Program-made: the position numbers and the translations under genes
Assembly (NCBI GenBank): GCA_041741155.1
Contig: JBGSKO010000125.1
Location: 30,681 to 94,680, forward strand
Length of the DNA: 64,000 nt
Direction of reading: 5' to 3'
Origin: M3007 sp041741155
GTDB taxonomy: Bacteria > Bacteroidota > Bacteroidia > Chitinophagales > Saprospiraceae
The notes under the pieces: model-generated
What the model saw: the letters and a program-made list of their open reading frames with translations, nothing else
Database searches by the model: none
Told to the model about the DNA's origin: nothing
Part shown: piece after piece, positions 17,927 through 25,506 of the stretch
Layout: every line of letters begins with the position of its first letter
Numbering within the stretch: position 1 is the stretch's first letter

Positions 17927-18652
17927 TTAGGCTTCCACGGCTTCTTTCTCGTCGCCTTTTACGGCTTTGCGTTCTTCCAGTCCTTCGCGGATAGCTTCCG
18001 TAAGGTAGTTGGTGATGAACGCGATTGCTTTGGAAGCATCGTCGTTGCTGGGGATAGCGTAGTCCACGAGGGTCGGATCGGAATTGGTATCCACGATGCC
18101 GAGGGTTTTGATGCCCAGTTTACGCGATTCAGCCAGCGCAAGGTGCTCATGGTGAATATCCACGATAAACACGGCCGACGGCAAGCGGTTAAGGTTGGCG
18201 ATACCGCCAAGTTGCTTGCTCATTTTAGCGTGTTCGCGGCTCAGCGTGAGACGTTCCTTCTTGGTGATGCTCGTCAGGGAGGTATCCGCAAGCAGGCGCT
18301 CGATATTGTTCATTTTCTTGACCGACTTGCGAATGGTCATGAAGTTGGTCATCATACCACCCAGCCAACGGTCGGTCACGAAGGGCATGCCCACGCTTTC
18401 CGCTGCTTTTTGCACGATTTCGCGCGCTTGCTTTTTCGTGGCTACGAACATGATCTTCTTGCCGCTTTTAGCCATGAGTTTCACGGCTTGTGCGGTGCGC
18501 TCAAGGCATTCGGCGGTACGGTTGAGGTCTATGATGTGGATACCCTTGTGCTCCATAAAGATATACGGAGTCATTTTCGGGTTCCACTTTTTACGCAGGT
18601 GGCCAAAGTGGCAGCCTGCGTCGAGCAATTCTTTATATGTAGGCTTCTGCAT
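17927..18652 (-). CDS. rpsB: 30S ribosomal protein S2
   Basis: 241 aa starting at ATG 18652. S2 joins the small subunit late and binds near S1. Family motifs: LLDAGCHFGHLRKKWNPKM near the start, IHIIDLNRT, VATKKQA, RWLGGMMTNF and NSDPTLVDYAIPSNDDA. The upstream in-frame extension to 18733 overlaps rpsI and is not used. Third gene of rplM-rpsI-rpsB-tsf, 13 bp after rpsI. Confidence 0.98.
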   Translation of the reverse strand: MQKPTYKELLDAGCHFGHLRKKWNPKMTPYIFMEHKGIHIIDLNRTAECLERTAQAVKLMAKSGKKIMFVATKKQAREIVQKAAESVGMPFVTDRWLGGMMTNFMTIRKSVKKMNNIERLLADTSLTSITKKERLTLSREHAKMSKQLGGIANLNRLPSAVFIVDIHHEHLALAESRKLGIKTLGIVDTNSDPTLVDYAIPSNDDASKAIAFITNYLTEAIREGLEERKAVKGDEKEAVEA

Positions 18653-18665
18653 CGTGTTCAAGATT

Positions 18666-19052
18666 TTAGCGTTTGGAGAACTGGAAGCGTTTGCGCGCTT
18701 TGGGTTGGCCATACTTTTTGCGTTCCACTGCACGGCTGTCGCGTGTAAGGAATTTCTTGTCCTTGAGCGGCTTTTTGAACTCTTCGTTCAGTTTTACCAG
18801 GGCACGGCTGAGGCCCATGCGTACGGCTTCGGCCTGGCCTTTGAAACCACCTCCGCGGACATTGATCTTGAGGTCGTAGATGTTCTCTGCACCGACTACT
18901 ACAAACGGGTCGGTCACATTGTGCTGAACGTGCATCTGCGGGAAGTACTCGCGGTAGTCTTTTCCGTTTACCGTAATCTTACCATCTCCTTGCATCAGAT
19001 ACACCCGGGCAACGGCTGTTTTTCGGCGCCCGATGGCATTTATCATTTCCAT
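18666..19052 (-). CDS. rpsI: 30S ribosomal protein S9
   Basis: 128 aa. Starts with INAIGRRKTAVARVYL, the S9 signature, and ends KARKRFQFSKR, whose terminal KR tail normally contacts tRNA in the P site. The internal GGGFKGQAEAVRMGLSRAL is also diagnostic. It lies 13 bp after rplM, with which it forms the conserved L13-S9 pair. Confidence 0.98.
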   Translation of the reverse strand: MEMINAIGRRKTAVARVYLMQGDGKITVNGKDYREYFPQMHVQHNVTDPFVVVGAENIYDLKINVRGGGFKGQAEAVRMGLSRALVKLNEEFKKPLKDKKFLTRDSRAVERKKYGQPKARKRFQFSKR

Positions 19053-19065
19053 ACGTTAGAGTAAT

Positions 19066-19509
19066 TTAAAATTTAATTGCTTCGGGTTTCTGTGCGATAT
19101 GGGGATGCTCCACACCTGCATACACAAACATCCGCTTGTACACCTGACGGCCCAATTTGGTCTTGGGCAACATGCCTTTTACAGCACGCTCGATGATGCG
19201 ACGGGAGTCTTTCTCCAGGAGGCTGGCAGCCAATGTGGTTTTCAAACCACCCGGCCAGTGGGAGTAGTTTTTGTACTCTTTCTGTTCCCATTTTCTGCCG
19301 GTGAAGCGAATCTTGTCGGCATTAATAATGATCACATAGTCGCCGGTGTCGGCGTGGGGCGTGTAGCTGGGCTTGTTCTTGCCACGCAGGATACTGGCAA
19401 TGTGGCTGCTCAGGCGACCAACCACCTGATTCTCCGCATCTACCACATACCACTTGTGCTCCGCTTTTTCTTTACTGACGGATTCCGTCCGGTAACTCAG
19501 CGTATTCAT
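19066..19509 (-). CDS. rplM: 50S ribosomal protein L13
   Basis: 147 aa. Carries L13 motifs WYVVDAENQVVGRLSSHIA near residue 21, DTGDYVIIINADKIRFTGRK, and VKGMLPKTKLGRQVYKRMFV. An early assembly protein of the large subunit. First gene of the operon; a clear -7/-33 promoter lies about 65-95 bp upstream. Confidence 0.98.
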   Translation of the reverse strand: MNTLSYRTESVSKEKAEHKWYVVDAENQVVGRLSSHIASILRGKNKPSYTPHADTGDYVIIINADKIRFTGRKWEQKEYKNYSHWPGGLKTTLAASLLEKDSRRIIERAVKGMLPKTKLGRQVYKRMFVYAGVEHPHIAQKPEAIKF

Positions 19510-19572
19510 TTTATGTGCTGTTAAATGTTGAAATGTTGAACCAAAAATAGGGGGCTTTTTTCAAAGCGGCGG

Positions 19573-19604
19573 CAAAGGTAGGACGAGGGTTCGGAATGAA
19601 CAAG
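19573..19604 (-). promoter_or_regulatory. Promoter of the rplM-rpsI-rpsB-tsf operon
   Basis: On the minus strand CTTG (19601-19604) precedes TACCTTTG (19573-19580) by 20 bases: the Bacteroidota -33/-7 arrangement with one mismatch. The sequence around the -7 (AAAGCGGCGGCAAAGGTA on the plus strand) recurs at the tRNA-Gln promoter at 41099. The gap 19510-19876 otherwise holds only this and the terminator at 19778-19822. Confidence 0.65.
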
Positions 19605-19777
19605 CAATCCTGAAAGATTGTCCAAAGGTTTTTGTGTAAAATGCTGATAATGAGGATTTATTTGGCCGTATTATTTTTTGATGAAGCAAACGTAAGGCAA
19701 TGGATCGCTTGATTTTCAGGTGTTTGTGTCAAATATCCGGACGGATAGCGGGTGTCACGATTTTTAGAAGACGAGAA

Positions 19778-19822
19778 CAAAAAAAATCCGTGCCCCGTCC
19801 CTTGAAGGAGCGGAACACGGAT
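19778..19822 (-). terminator. Rho-independent terminator of the four-repeat lipoprotein gene
   Basis: On the minus strand ATCCGTG...CACGGAT with inner CCGCTCC/GGGACGG pairing, followed by a run of eight T. It lies 55 bp past the stop of the gene at 19877-20563. Confidence 0.8.
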
Positions 19823-19876
19823 CTGTGAAATGAAGCAGGAACGGGTGACTGGACGCGGCACTAGCCGCTCGCCTGT

Positions 19877-20563
19877 TTACCTGCAGTCTGCTTTCAGCCT
19901 GCGTAACCCCTCGGGACTGTCCACCGTCACCAGGGTGCCGTCTGCGGCCATTTTCACCGTAATCGGAAACGCCAGCTTCGGGCGACCTAGCACATCAGGG
20001 TTAGCTTGTTTCCAGGTACGCATGAGTTGGTGTATAGCCTGACGGTCGGCAGCTTCGGCGGTAGTGCCGTCGGGGAATTCGACAGTAACCGGGAATACGA
20101 CGTCAAAGCACGACAGGCCGTGTTGTCCGTGGCCTTGCGGGCCGTGGTTGCCAAAAGTGCCCGCGCATTCGGCACGGAGTTGCCGGAGCGCATCGGCGGT
20201 CTCCACCGTGATCACTTCGCCGTCTTGCGATACCACAGCGATCGGGAACACAAAGTTTACATGTGGCCGGGCGCCATGGCGTGGGCGCTTCCCGCCGCCG
20301 TTTGCTTCAAAATATGCGCGCAACTGTTGTTTGACTTCGTCGTAGGAATCTACTTCGGCCGTCGTGCCGTCCGGCAATTCAATCGTAACGGGGAACACCA
20401 ACTCATAGCAGCCGTATCGGCCCATACCCCCGCGCTCCTGGGCGCTGTACAGGGCTTGATCCACGGCCTCATCCACGGTCAGTTCGTCCGCTTTGTTGCA
20501 GGAAAACAGCAATGCCACAAGGGCGAAAGCCGGGAGCAGGAAAATTTTAAGTGCCTTTGTCAT
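19877..20563 (-). CDS. Lipoprotein with four internal FPV-T repeats, function unknown
   Basis: 228 aa with lipobox LLFSC (Cys22). Four copies of a unit of about 35 aa lie at residues 51-88, 101-133, 151-188 and 195-227. Core: FP(V/I)(T/A)V, short gap, DG(T/E), then TV(D/E)(S/T) and a helix with L..LR/LK. Units 1 and 3 share CY/CF and LPDGTTAE; units 2 and 4 share the TVET/TVDS form and end in a Cys, an A-B-A-B pattern. Loops between units are His/Gly-rich (RPRHGARPH, NHGPQGHGQHG), which could bind metal (inference). No family recognised. Divergent from the ECF sigma gene at 20804. Confidence 0.75.
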   Translation of the reverse strand: MTKALKIFLLPAFALVALLFSCNKADELTVDEAVDQALYSAQERGGMGRYGCYELVFPVTIELPDGTTAEVDSYDEVKQQLRAYFEANGGGKRPRHGARPHVNFVFPIAVVSQDGEVITVETADALRQLRAECAGTFGNHGPQGHGQHGLSCFDVVFPVTVEFPDGTTAEAADRQAIHQLMRTWKQANPDVLGRPKLAFPITVKMAADGTLVTVDSPEGLRRLKADCR

Positions 20564-20682
20564 GATCAGAAATTTGTTTTTGAAAAAATGAAGGAATGTC
20601 TGTTGGCCTGTCGAAGCGAATTGGCCGGCCCGGGCCAGCCGCTGTCTCGACTGTGTTTGCAGGATTAGGTCGGCTCAAACGG

Positions 20683-20749
20683 CAGGGGTTGCATTTGGGT
20701 GGAAAAAAAATTATTTTCATGAAATATCTCCTCCCGGATGCAACCCCTG
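20683..20749. promoter_or_regulatory. Inverted repeat upstream of an ECF sigma gene
   Basis: Perfect 12-bp arms CAGGGGTTGCAT (20683-20694) and ATGCAACCCCTG (20738-20749) surround the palindrome TTTCATGAAA (20715-20724). It lies 55-120 bp before the sigma gene and between divergent genes. Operator or RNA structure; function not shown. Confidence 0.45.
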
Positions 20750-20803
20750 TTCCCTGCGCACGACCTACCTTCCCGAACGCATTTGCGCCGCCTGCTATAA
20801 ATC

Positions 20804-21334
20804 ATGACCGAACCGAACCTGCCCGCCTGCCTTCAGGGCGACCGCCTGGCTCAAAAGCAACTCTTCGAGTGCTTTCGGGGCAAGATGTTCGTGTTGTGCC
20901 TCCGTTATGCCAACAGCAGGGAGGATGCCGAGGACATCCTGCAAGAGGGTTTCGTAAAAGTGTTCCGCGACCTGCCGCAGTACTCCGGTGCGGGCAATTT
21001 TGAAGGCTGGATGCGCAAGGTGTTCGTCAATACGGCCTTGCAATACCTCCAAAAGCAAAAAAGAATACCCGTCATGTCCGAACTGGACGGCCAGGATTTC
21101 CCCGACGACGCCGAGCCGTTTGTGCACGACGAGCCGCCGGCCAAACAGATGATCCAAATCCTGCAAAAACTGCCGACGGGGTTTCGCACCATTTTTAACC
21201 TGCACATTCTCGAAGGCTACTCGCACCCGGAAATCGCCGAAATACTCGGCATCTCGGTGGGTACCTCCAAGTCCCAACTGCTTCGGGCAAAAGCGCATTT
21301 TCGCAAACTGCTCGAAGGCAGCCTTACAACCTGA
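20804..21334 (+). CDS. ECF-type RNA polymerase sigma factor
   Basis: 176 aa. Region 2 (residues about 10-80) contains FECFRGKMFVLCLRYANSRED and AEDILQEGFVKVFRDLPQY, the core-binding and -10 recognition helices. Region 4 (about 115-170) has FRTIFNLHILEGYSHPEIAEILGISVGTSK, a helix-turn-helix for the -35/-33 element. There is no region 3, as in ECF factors. The next gene starts 5 bp later and encodes a membrane protein with an anti-sigma-like cytoplasmic tail, so the two are probably co-transcribed and functionally paired. Confidence 0.93.
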   Translation: MTEPNLPACLQGDRLAQKQLFECFRGKMFVLCLRYANSREDAEDILQEGFVKVFRDLPQYSGAGNFEGWMRKVFVNTALQYLQKQKRIPVMSELDGQDFPDDAEPFVHDEPPAKQMIQILQKLPTGFRTIFNLHILEGYSHPEIAEILGISVGTSKSQLLRAKAHFRKLLEGSLTT

Positions 21335-21339
21335 TCGTC

Positions 21340-22887
21340 ATGGAAAAAAACATACACAACGACCCGCTCGACGATTACGTCCGCAATACGTTCGACGACT
21401 ACGAGGAAAACCCCGCTGCCGATATGTGGTCGCGCATTGAAAGCGATCTGGCGCCAGACGCTCCCGCTGTGCCGGTGTGGCGGGTATTCTATTTTCGCAA
21501 CCGCTTGCGCATGGCGGCGGCGTTTATCCTGCTGCTGCTTTCGGGCTTGGTGTGCGAGCATTATTACTACGAAAACAAGCTTCGGGATTTGTCCCTGAAA
21601 ACAGCTGCCAAGCAGGACGTACCCGCCGATCGCGATGCCGTTTTTTCAAAAAAAGCACCGCGCAAAGCCGCACAACAACCAAACGAAACGGCCTTTTTTG
21701 AAAAAACAAAACGCGCTATAAGCGGGCAGGCAGCCCGCAAAAATGCGAGCGGAGTACAGCGTTCCGGTATGTCAACCCCTGTTCCATCCCATCATTCTGC
21801 CTCCCCTGCTCCCCCCGCGCAGGCTTCTTACCCCGCTCCCGTTTCTCTGCCCGGGCACACTTCTTACCCTACTACGGACTTTTCTGAAAAAACTGATCTG
21901 ATTGGTACTACTACTAATATGGCTGCGAACTTCAGCCCGGACGGTGGGCCATCACCCGCTGTAGCCGACCAACCGCTGCCGGCCCTGGGCAAGTCGGGTG
22001 TGCTGGACCCGCTTGGTGCCACCAGTATTGCACCGCTACCCGCAGCACCGCTACCCGTCTTCGACGCCATTTTCGAGCGCCCCATAGAGCCGGTACGCGA
22101 GCCGTCCGGCTGGTATGTCGGGCTGCACACCACACTGAACCGCACGTTTGAAAATACCCGGGAACCCGCCCGCCGTCCGGGAGGACGACCTGTGTTTGTG
22201 GGCCGGCAAGAGCGCCCACAGGCATCTGTGGATTGGTGGCTCAAGGTCGGGAAAACGCTTAACCGCCGGATAGGGCTGGAGAGCGGGATCGGTTACACCC
22301 AAAATACCCGGGCGACTGCGCATACCGCCCGCTTTCGGTTTGACGATGGCGTCATTCAGCCCGGCGGACCTATTCTTGGGCAACGGCGGGACTTCTCCTA
22401 CGATCTCAGCACCTACGGCGGTTCGGCAGCCGTCAGTTTGCGCATGGAACCTGCGGACAACTCGGCGCCGGTGACCGATACGGAACCGGTGATCGCAAAA
22501 ATTACCGCCATCGAACAGACCCGGCTGTTGCGCATCCCCTTGCTGCTCACCGGTCGAATTGGATCCGGGCGTATGCAGGCGGTGGCAAAGGCAGGCCTGA
22601 CGGGCAATTTTTTTCTGAAAAACGATCTTGAAATCACTGCCGGAATCTCACAAAACAGCCGGCTGCGGTTTGCCCAAAATGCCAACAATATCCAGTTCGA
22701 GCGCACGGGCAACTTTTTCCTGGGCTACTGGGTATCCGCAGGGCTGGAGTTTCGGTGGAATCGCCAGGTGCGGTTGGTTGCCGAGCCGGTCCTTTCCGGC
22801 AATTTTGCCCGCCGGGACGCCCAGGACCGGCGCTTGCCCGATCAGGTGTTGGCAGGGGTGAATGTAGGGGTGAACTGGGTGTTTTAG
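21340..22887 (+). CDS. Predicted trans-envelope protein: cytoplasmic anti-sigma-like tail, one TM helix, linker, outer-membrane barrel domain
   Basis: 515 aa, starting 5 bp after the ECF sigma gene. Residues 1-55 are charged and cytoplasmic, with DMWSRIESDL, a P....W..IE..L pattern also seen in the gene at 25507. A single TM helix spans about 57-73. Residues about 80-250 are a Pro/Ala/Ser-rich low-complexity linker. From residue about 257 to the end (GWYVGLHTTLNR, GLESGIGYTQ, final LAGVNVGVNWVF) alternating strands and a terminal aromatic suggest an OMP beta-barrel. It likely senses envelope conditions and controls the adjacent sigma factor; this is inferred from synteny and topology, not homology to a characterised anti-sigma factor. 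Confidence 0.7.
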   Translation: MEKNIHNDPLDDYVRNTFDDYEENPAADMWSRIESDLAPDAPAVPVWRVFYFRNRLRMAAAFILLLLSGLVCEHYYYENKLRDLSLKTAAKQDVPADRDAVFSKKAPRKAAQQPNETAFFEKTKRAISGQAARKNASGVQRSGMSTPVPSHHSASPAPPAQASYPAPVSLPGHTSYPTTDFSEKTDLIGTTTNMAANFSPDGGPSPAVADQPLPALGKSGVLDPLGATSIAPLPAAPLPVFDAIFERPIEPVREPSGWYVGLHTTLNRTFENTREPARRPGGRPVFVGRQERPQASVDWWLKVGKTLNRRIGLESGIGYTQNTRATAHTARFRFDDGVIQPGGPILGQRRDFSYDLSTYGGSAAVSLRMEPADNSAPVTDTEPVIAKITAIEQTRLLRIPLLLTGRIGSGRMQAVAKAGLTGNFFLKNDLEITAGISQNSRLRFAQNANNIQFERTGNFFLGYWVSAGLEFRWNRQVRLVAEPVLSGNFARRDAQDRRLPDQVLAGVNVGVNWVF

Positions 22888-22905
22888 GCTGAAGAGTGTG
22901 TTTTC

Positions 22906-22917
22906 ACCGCAGAGACG
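22906..22917. repeat. Half unit of the ACCGCAGAGACG repeat
   Basis: ACCGCAGAGACG, the same core as the inverted-repeat element at 61193-61258, here present as one arm only, 18 bp after the preceding stop codon. Confidence 0.5.
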
Positions 22918-23008
22918 TAGAGGCCGCGATTCACACAGCCAAATACCTTGTTCGCACTGAAAACAGGCGCGCCCACAAACCGGGGCGAATTTATTTTTTG
23001 AAAGGGCC

Positions 23009-23016
23009 TATCTTTG
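23009..23016 (+). promoter_or_regulatory. Candidate -7 promoter element TATCTTTG
   Basis: Perfect TAnnTTTG match 116 bases upstream of the ATG at 23125, leaving a 5' leader of about 100 nt with no other feature seen. Confidence 0.45.
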
Positions 23017-23124
23017 TTCCGTAGTTGTTGTGGCAGTCCACGCTCGGCAACATTCCAATCCGTTTTCGGGGCTTTCTGCGCACTATAGAGCCGGCAGCCT
23101 GTTCACCAAATCAACCTTTTTGTT

Positions 23125-24810
23125 ATGAAACGTACACTGACCCTCTCGTTTCTACTGGTCGCGGTGGCGGCCTTTTCGCAGGATTGTATGACCCCGCAAT
23201 CCCAAATTGACCTGACCGGCAATGCACTGCGCGCCCGCATCCTCAATGCTGCCGATTTCGGTTGGGATCTGAACGAAGCCCGCTACCAACCCGACTTCGT
23301 GACGGGTGCCAACACACCGTCCACGATTTTTTTGGGTACACTGTGGTTTGGCGGGATAGATCCTGCCGGCAACCTGAAAATCGCGGCAGGCGGATACCGA
23401 AACACCAGCTCTACATCGTCTTCTTTTTATTCCGGCCCTCTGGATCCGGCTACCGGCACTACCATGGGCGCTACCTGCGCCAACTGGGATCGCTTTTTCC
23501 GCGTCACTGCCGCCGAAATCAATGCCTTCCTGAACGACCTGAGCGACGGTACACTCAGTGCTGCGCACACCGCCGTGCGCAGCTGGCCTGCACGTGGAAA
23601 CCCGTTTTTTGCCGGCGTCACGGGCTTCAGTTTGCCCAATCAATTTTTGGCGCCCTTTCACGACGCAGACGGCGACGGCTCGTACGACCCTATGAAAGGA
23701 GACTATCCGGTAGTTCAATTGCAGGGGCTGGCTGCCTTTGTTCCCGATGAGCAAATCTGGACTGTTGTGAACGATCAGGGCGGTGGTGCAGGAAGTGTAT
23801 TTCCGCTGCAAGCGGAAATACACATCACCCACTTTACCTTCAGCTGTCCTGACAAACCGCTGATTAACAATGCCATGTTTACTTCCCACAAGATCATCAA
23901 CCGCTCGTCGGAGCAATTAGACTCGTTCTCGGTAGCCCTGTATGTTGATTTCGATCTGGGTTGTTATGCCGATGACTACCTCGGCAGCCACCCCGCTACA
24001 AACTCATTTTATACCTACAACCGCTCCAACACCGACCTGGCGCCATGTGGCGGAGTGCTGTCGTATGGGGTAAACCCGCCCGTGCAGGCTGTCACGTTTC
24101 TCAACCAATCGCTTGATCGGTTCATGCCAATTTACAACGCCTCTGTTGGTTCGCCGACCCCCGCCACAACTGACCCGACAAACCTGGTCGAGTACTTTCG
24201 CTACCTGACGGGGTCGTGGCGGGACGGGCTGCCGCTCACCGGCGCCGGAAGCGGCTACAACCCGGTGCTGCCCACGCCTGTCGCAACGCACGCTTTTCCC
24301 GGCAATCCGAACAACGCCAACGAGTGGTCCATGCTCAGCGCCAATCAGCCGGGCGGCGACCAGCGTGGTCTGGGCGCGCATCAGTTCGGCACCTTCGCAC
24401 CCGGCCAGATCGTGGAACTGCATACCGCGTGGACCTACCACCGCGGCCCCGGGCTTACGCACCTGCAAAACGTAACCCGTATGCTCGACGAAGTACCCCA
24501 CCTCCCGGTACTATACGTCAACAACTTCGCTGATGTGTGTACCTCGGCGGTATCTACATCCAATTTGACTGGAGGCGCCAAACTGACGGTATGGCCCAAC
24601 CCGGCCACCAGTGCAGTGCATGTGCGCATGGCCGAAGCCGGCAGCGGTGTCATCCGGGTATTGGACCAGACCGGTCGGCTGGTGACCGAGCGGCAGTTCA
24701 GCGATACCGATACGGTGCGCCTCGAAACGGATGTATGGCCGGCGGGAATCTATTGGGTACAGTTGCACGATGCGTATGGCGTGGCGGTTCGGAAAGTAGT
24801 GGTGCAGTAG
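23125..24810 (+). CDS. Secreted protein with T9SS type A sorting domain, function unknown
   Basis: 561 aa with signal peptide (MKRTLTLSFLLVAVAAFS). The body, residues about 20-470, lacks a recognised enzyme motif; features include LWFGGIDPAGNLKIAAGGYR, a calcium-loop-like DADGDGSYDPMKGDYP near residue 187 and the family-typical HSF-type strands (FTSHKIINRSSEQLDSFSVALYVDFDLGCYADDYLG). The end (LTVWPNPATSAVHVRM ... GIYWVQL) is a T9SS sorting domain. Similar proteins are common in Saprospiria genomes and usually annotated hypothetical. Lies between two sigma/membrane-protein pairs but has its own promoter-like motif. Confidence 0.82.
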   Translation: MKRTLTLSFLLVAVAAFSQDCMTPQSQIDLTGNALRARILNAADFGWDLNEARYQPDFVTGANTPSTIFLGTLWFGGIDPAGNLKIAAGGYRNTSSTSSSFYSGPLDPATGTTMGATCANWDRFFRVTAAEINAFLNDLSDGTLSAAHTAVRSWPARGNPFFAGVTGFSLPNQFLAPFHDADGDGSYDPMKGDYPVVQLQGLAAFVPDEQIWTVVNDQGGGAGSVFPLQAEIHITHFTFSCPDKPLINNAMFTSHKIINRSSEQLDSFSVALYVDFDLGCYADDYLGSHPATNSFYTYNRSNTDLAPCGGVLSYGVNPPVQAVTFLNQSLDRFMPIYNASVGSPTPATTDPTNLVEYFRYLTGSWRDGLPLTGAGSGYNPVLPTPVATHAFPGNPNNANEWSMLSANQPGGDQRGLGAHQFGTFAPGQIVELHTAWTYHRGPGLTHLQNVTRMLDEVPHLPVLYVNNFADVCTSAVSTSNLTGGAKLTVWPNPATSAVHVRMAEAGSGVIRVLDQTGRLVTERQFSDTDTVRLETDVWPAGIYWVQLHDAYGVAVRKVVVQ

Positions 24811-24947
24811 TCCGTTGGCTACATGTCTACCTTTTTTCCTCCCTCAGGCAGCAAAAAAAGCGCGCCCTGCATCTGTCAGAATCGTGTACCTTCGGGACAA
24901 TTCCCGGCCGATTGCCGGCGAACAGCCTTTCAACTGCATCGCCTCTT

Positions 24948-25493
24948 TTGAACGAACAAGAACTCATTCGGGGTTGTCTGCGCGGGTCTGCGCAATGCCA
25001 GCGTCAATTGTACGAGCAGTTTGCCGGCAAGATGTACGCGGTATGCCTGCGGTATGCCCGCTCATCAGCGGATGCGGCGGATATACTTCAGGAGGGATTT
25101 GTCAAGGTATTCACGAAGCTGGACCAGTTTCAGTTTCAGGGGTCTTTTGAGGGATGGGTGCGCCGGATCATGGTCAATACAGCCCTGCGTACCTACCAGC
25201 GTCAGCGGTTTGAGTTCGAGACTACTGGCCACGAAATATTGCCGGAATCGCCCGTGGAACCAGATGCACTGGCCACCTTGTCGGAAGGTGAATTGCTGCG
25301 CCTGATCAGCCGTTTGCCCGATGGCTACCGGGTGGTGTTCAACATGGTGGCCATAGAAGGGTACTCCCACGCAGAGGTTGCCGAACAGTTGGGCATTCAG
25401 GAAAGCACTTCACGCTCCCAATTGACCAAGGCACGCCGCTGGCTGTGCGAGCAGTTTGAAACATTACACCAAATCACGCCCCAAAAACCGTGA
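24948..25493 (+). CDS. ECF-type RNA polymerase sigma factor (TTG start)
   Basis: 181 aa. Same architecture as the sigma factor at 20804: region 2 YEQFAGKMYAVCLRYARSSAD and AADILQEGFVKVFTKLDQF; region 4 GYRVVFNMVAIEGYSHAEVAEQLGIQ. There is no ATG between the stop of the previous gene (24810) and the conserved region; TTG at 24948 gives NEQELIRGCLRG, aligned with the start of its paralogue. A near-consensus -7 (TACCTTCG) lies at 24887-24894, 54 bases upstream, which supports this start. Followed after 13 bp by the paired membrane protein. Confidence 0.9.
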   Translation: MNEQELIRGCLRGSAQCQRQLYEQFAGKMYAVCLRYARSSADAADILQEGFVKVFTKLDQFQFQGSFEGWVRRIMVNTALRTYQRQRFEFETTGHEILPESPVEPDALATLSEGELLRLISRLPDGYRVVFNMVAIEGYSHAEVAEQLGIQESTSRSQLTKARRWLCEQFETLHQITPQKP

Positions 25494-25506
25494 AAACGAA
25501 CAAAAA

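Noticed and set aside
24537..24947. ATG start for the second ECF sigma factor within the preceding gene
   Set aside because: That would add 137 non-conserved residues overlapping a T9SS-sorted gene; the TTG at 24948 with the -7 motif 54 bases upstream fits better.
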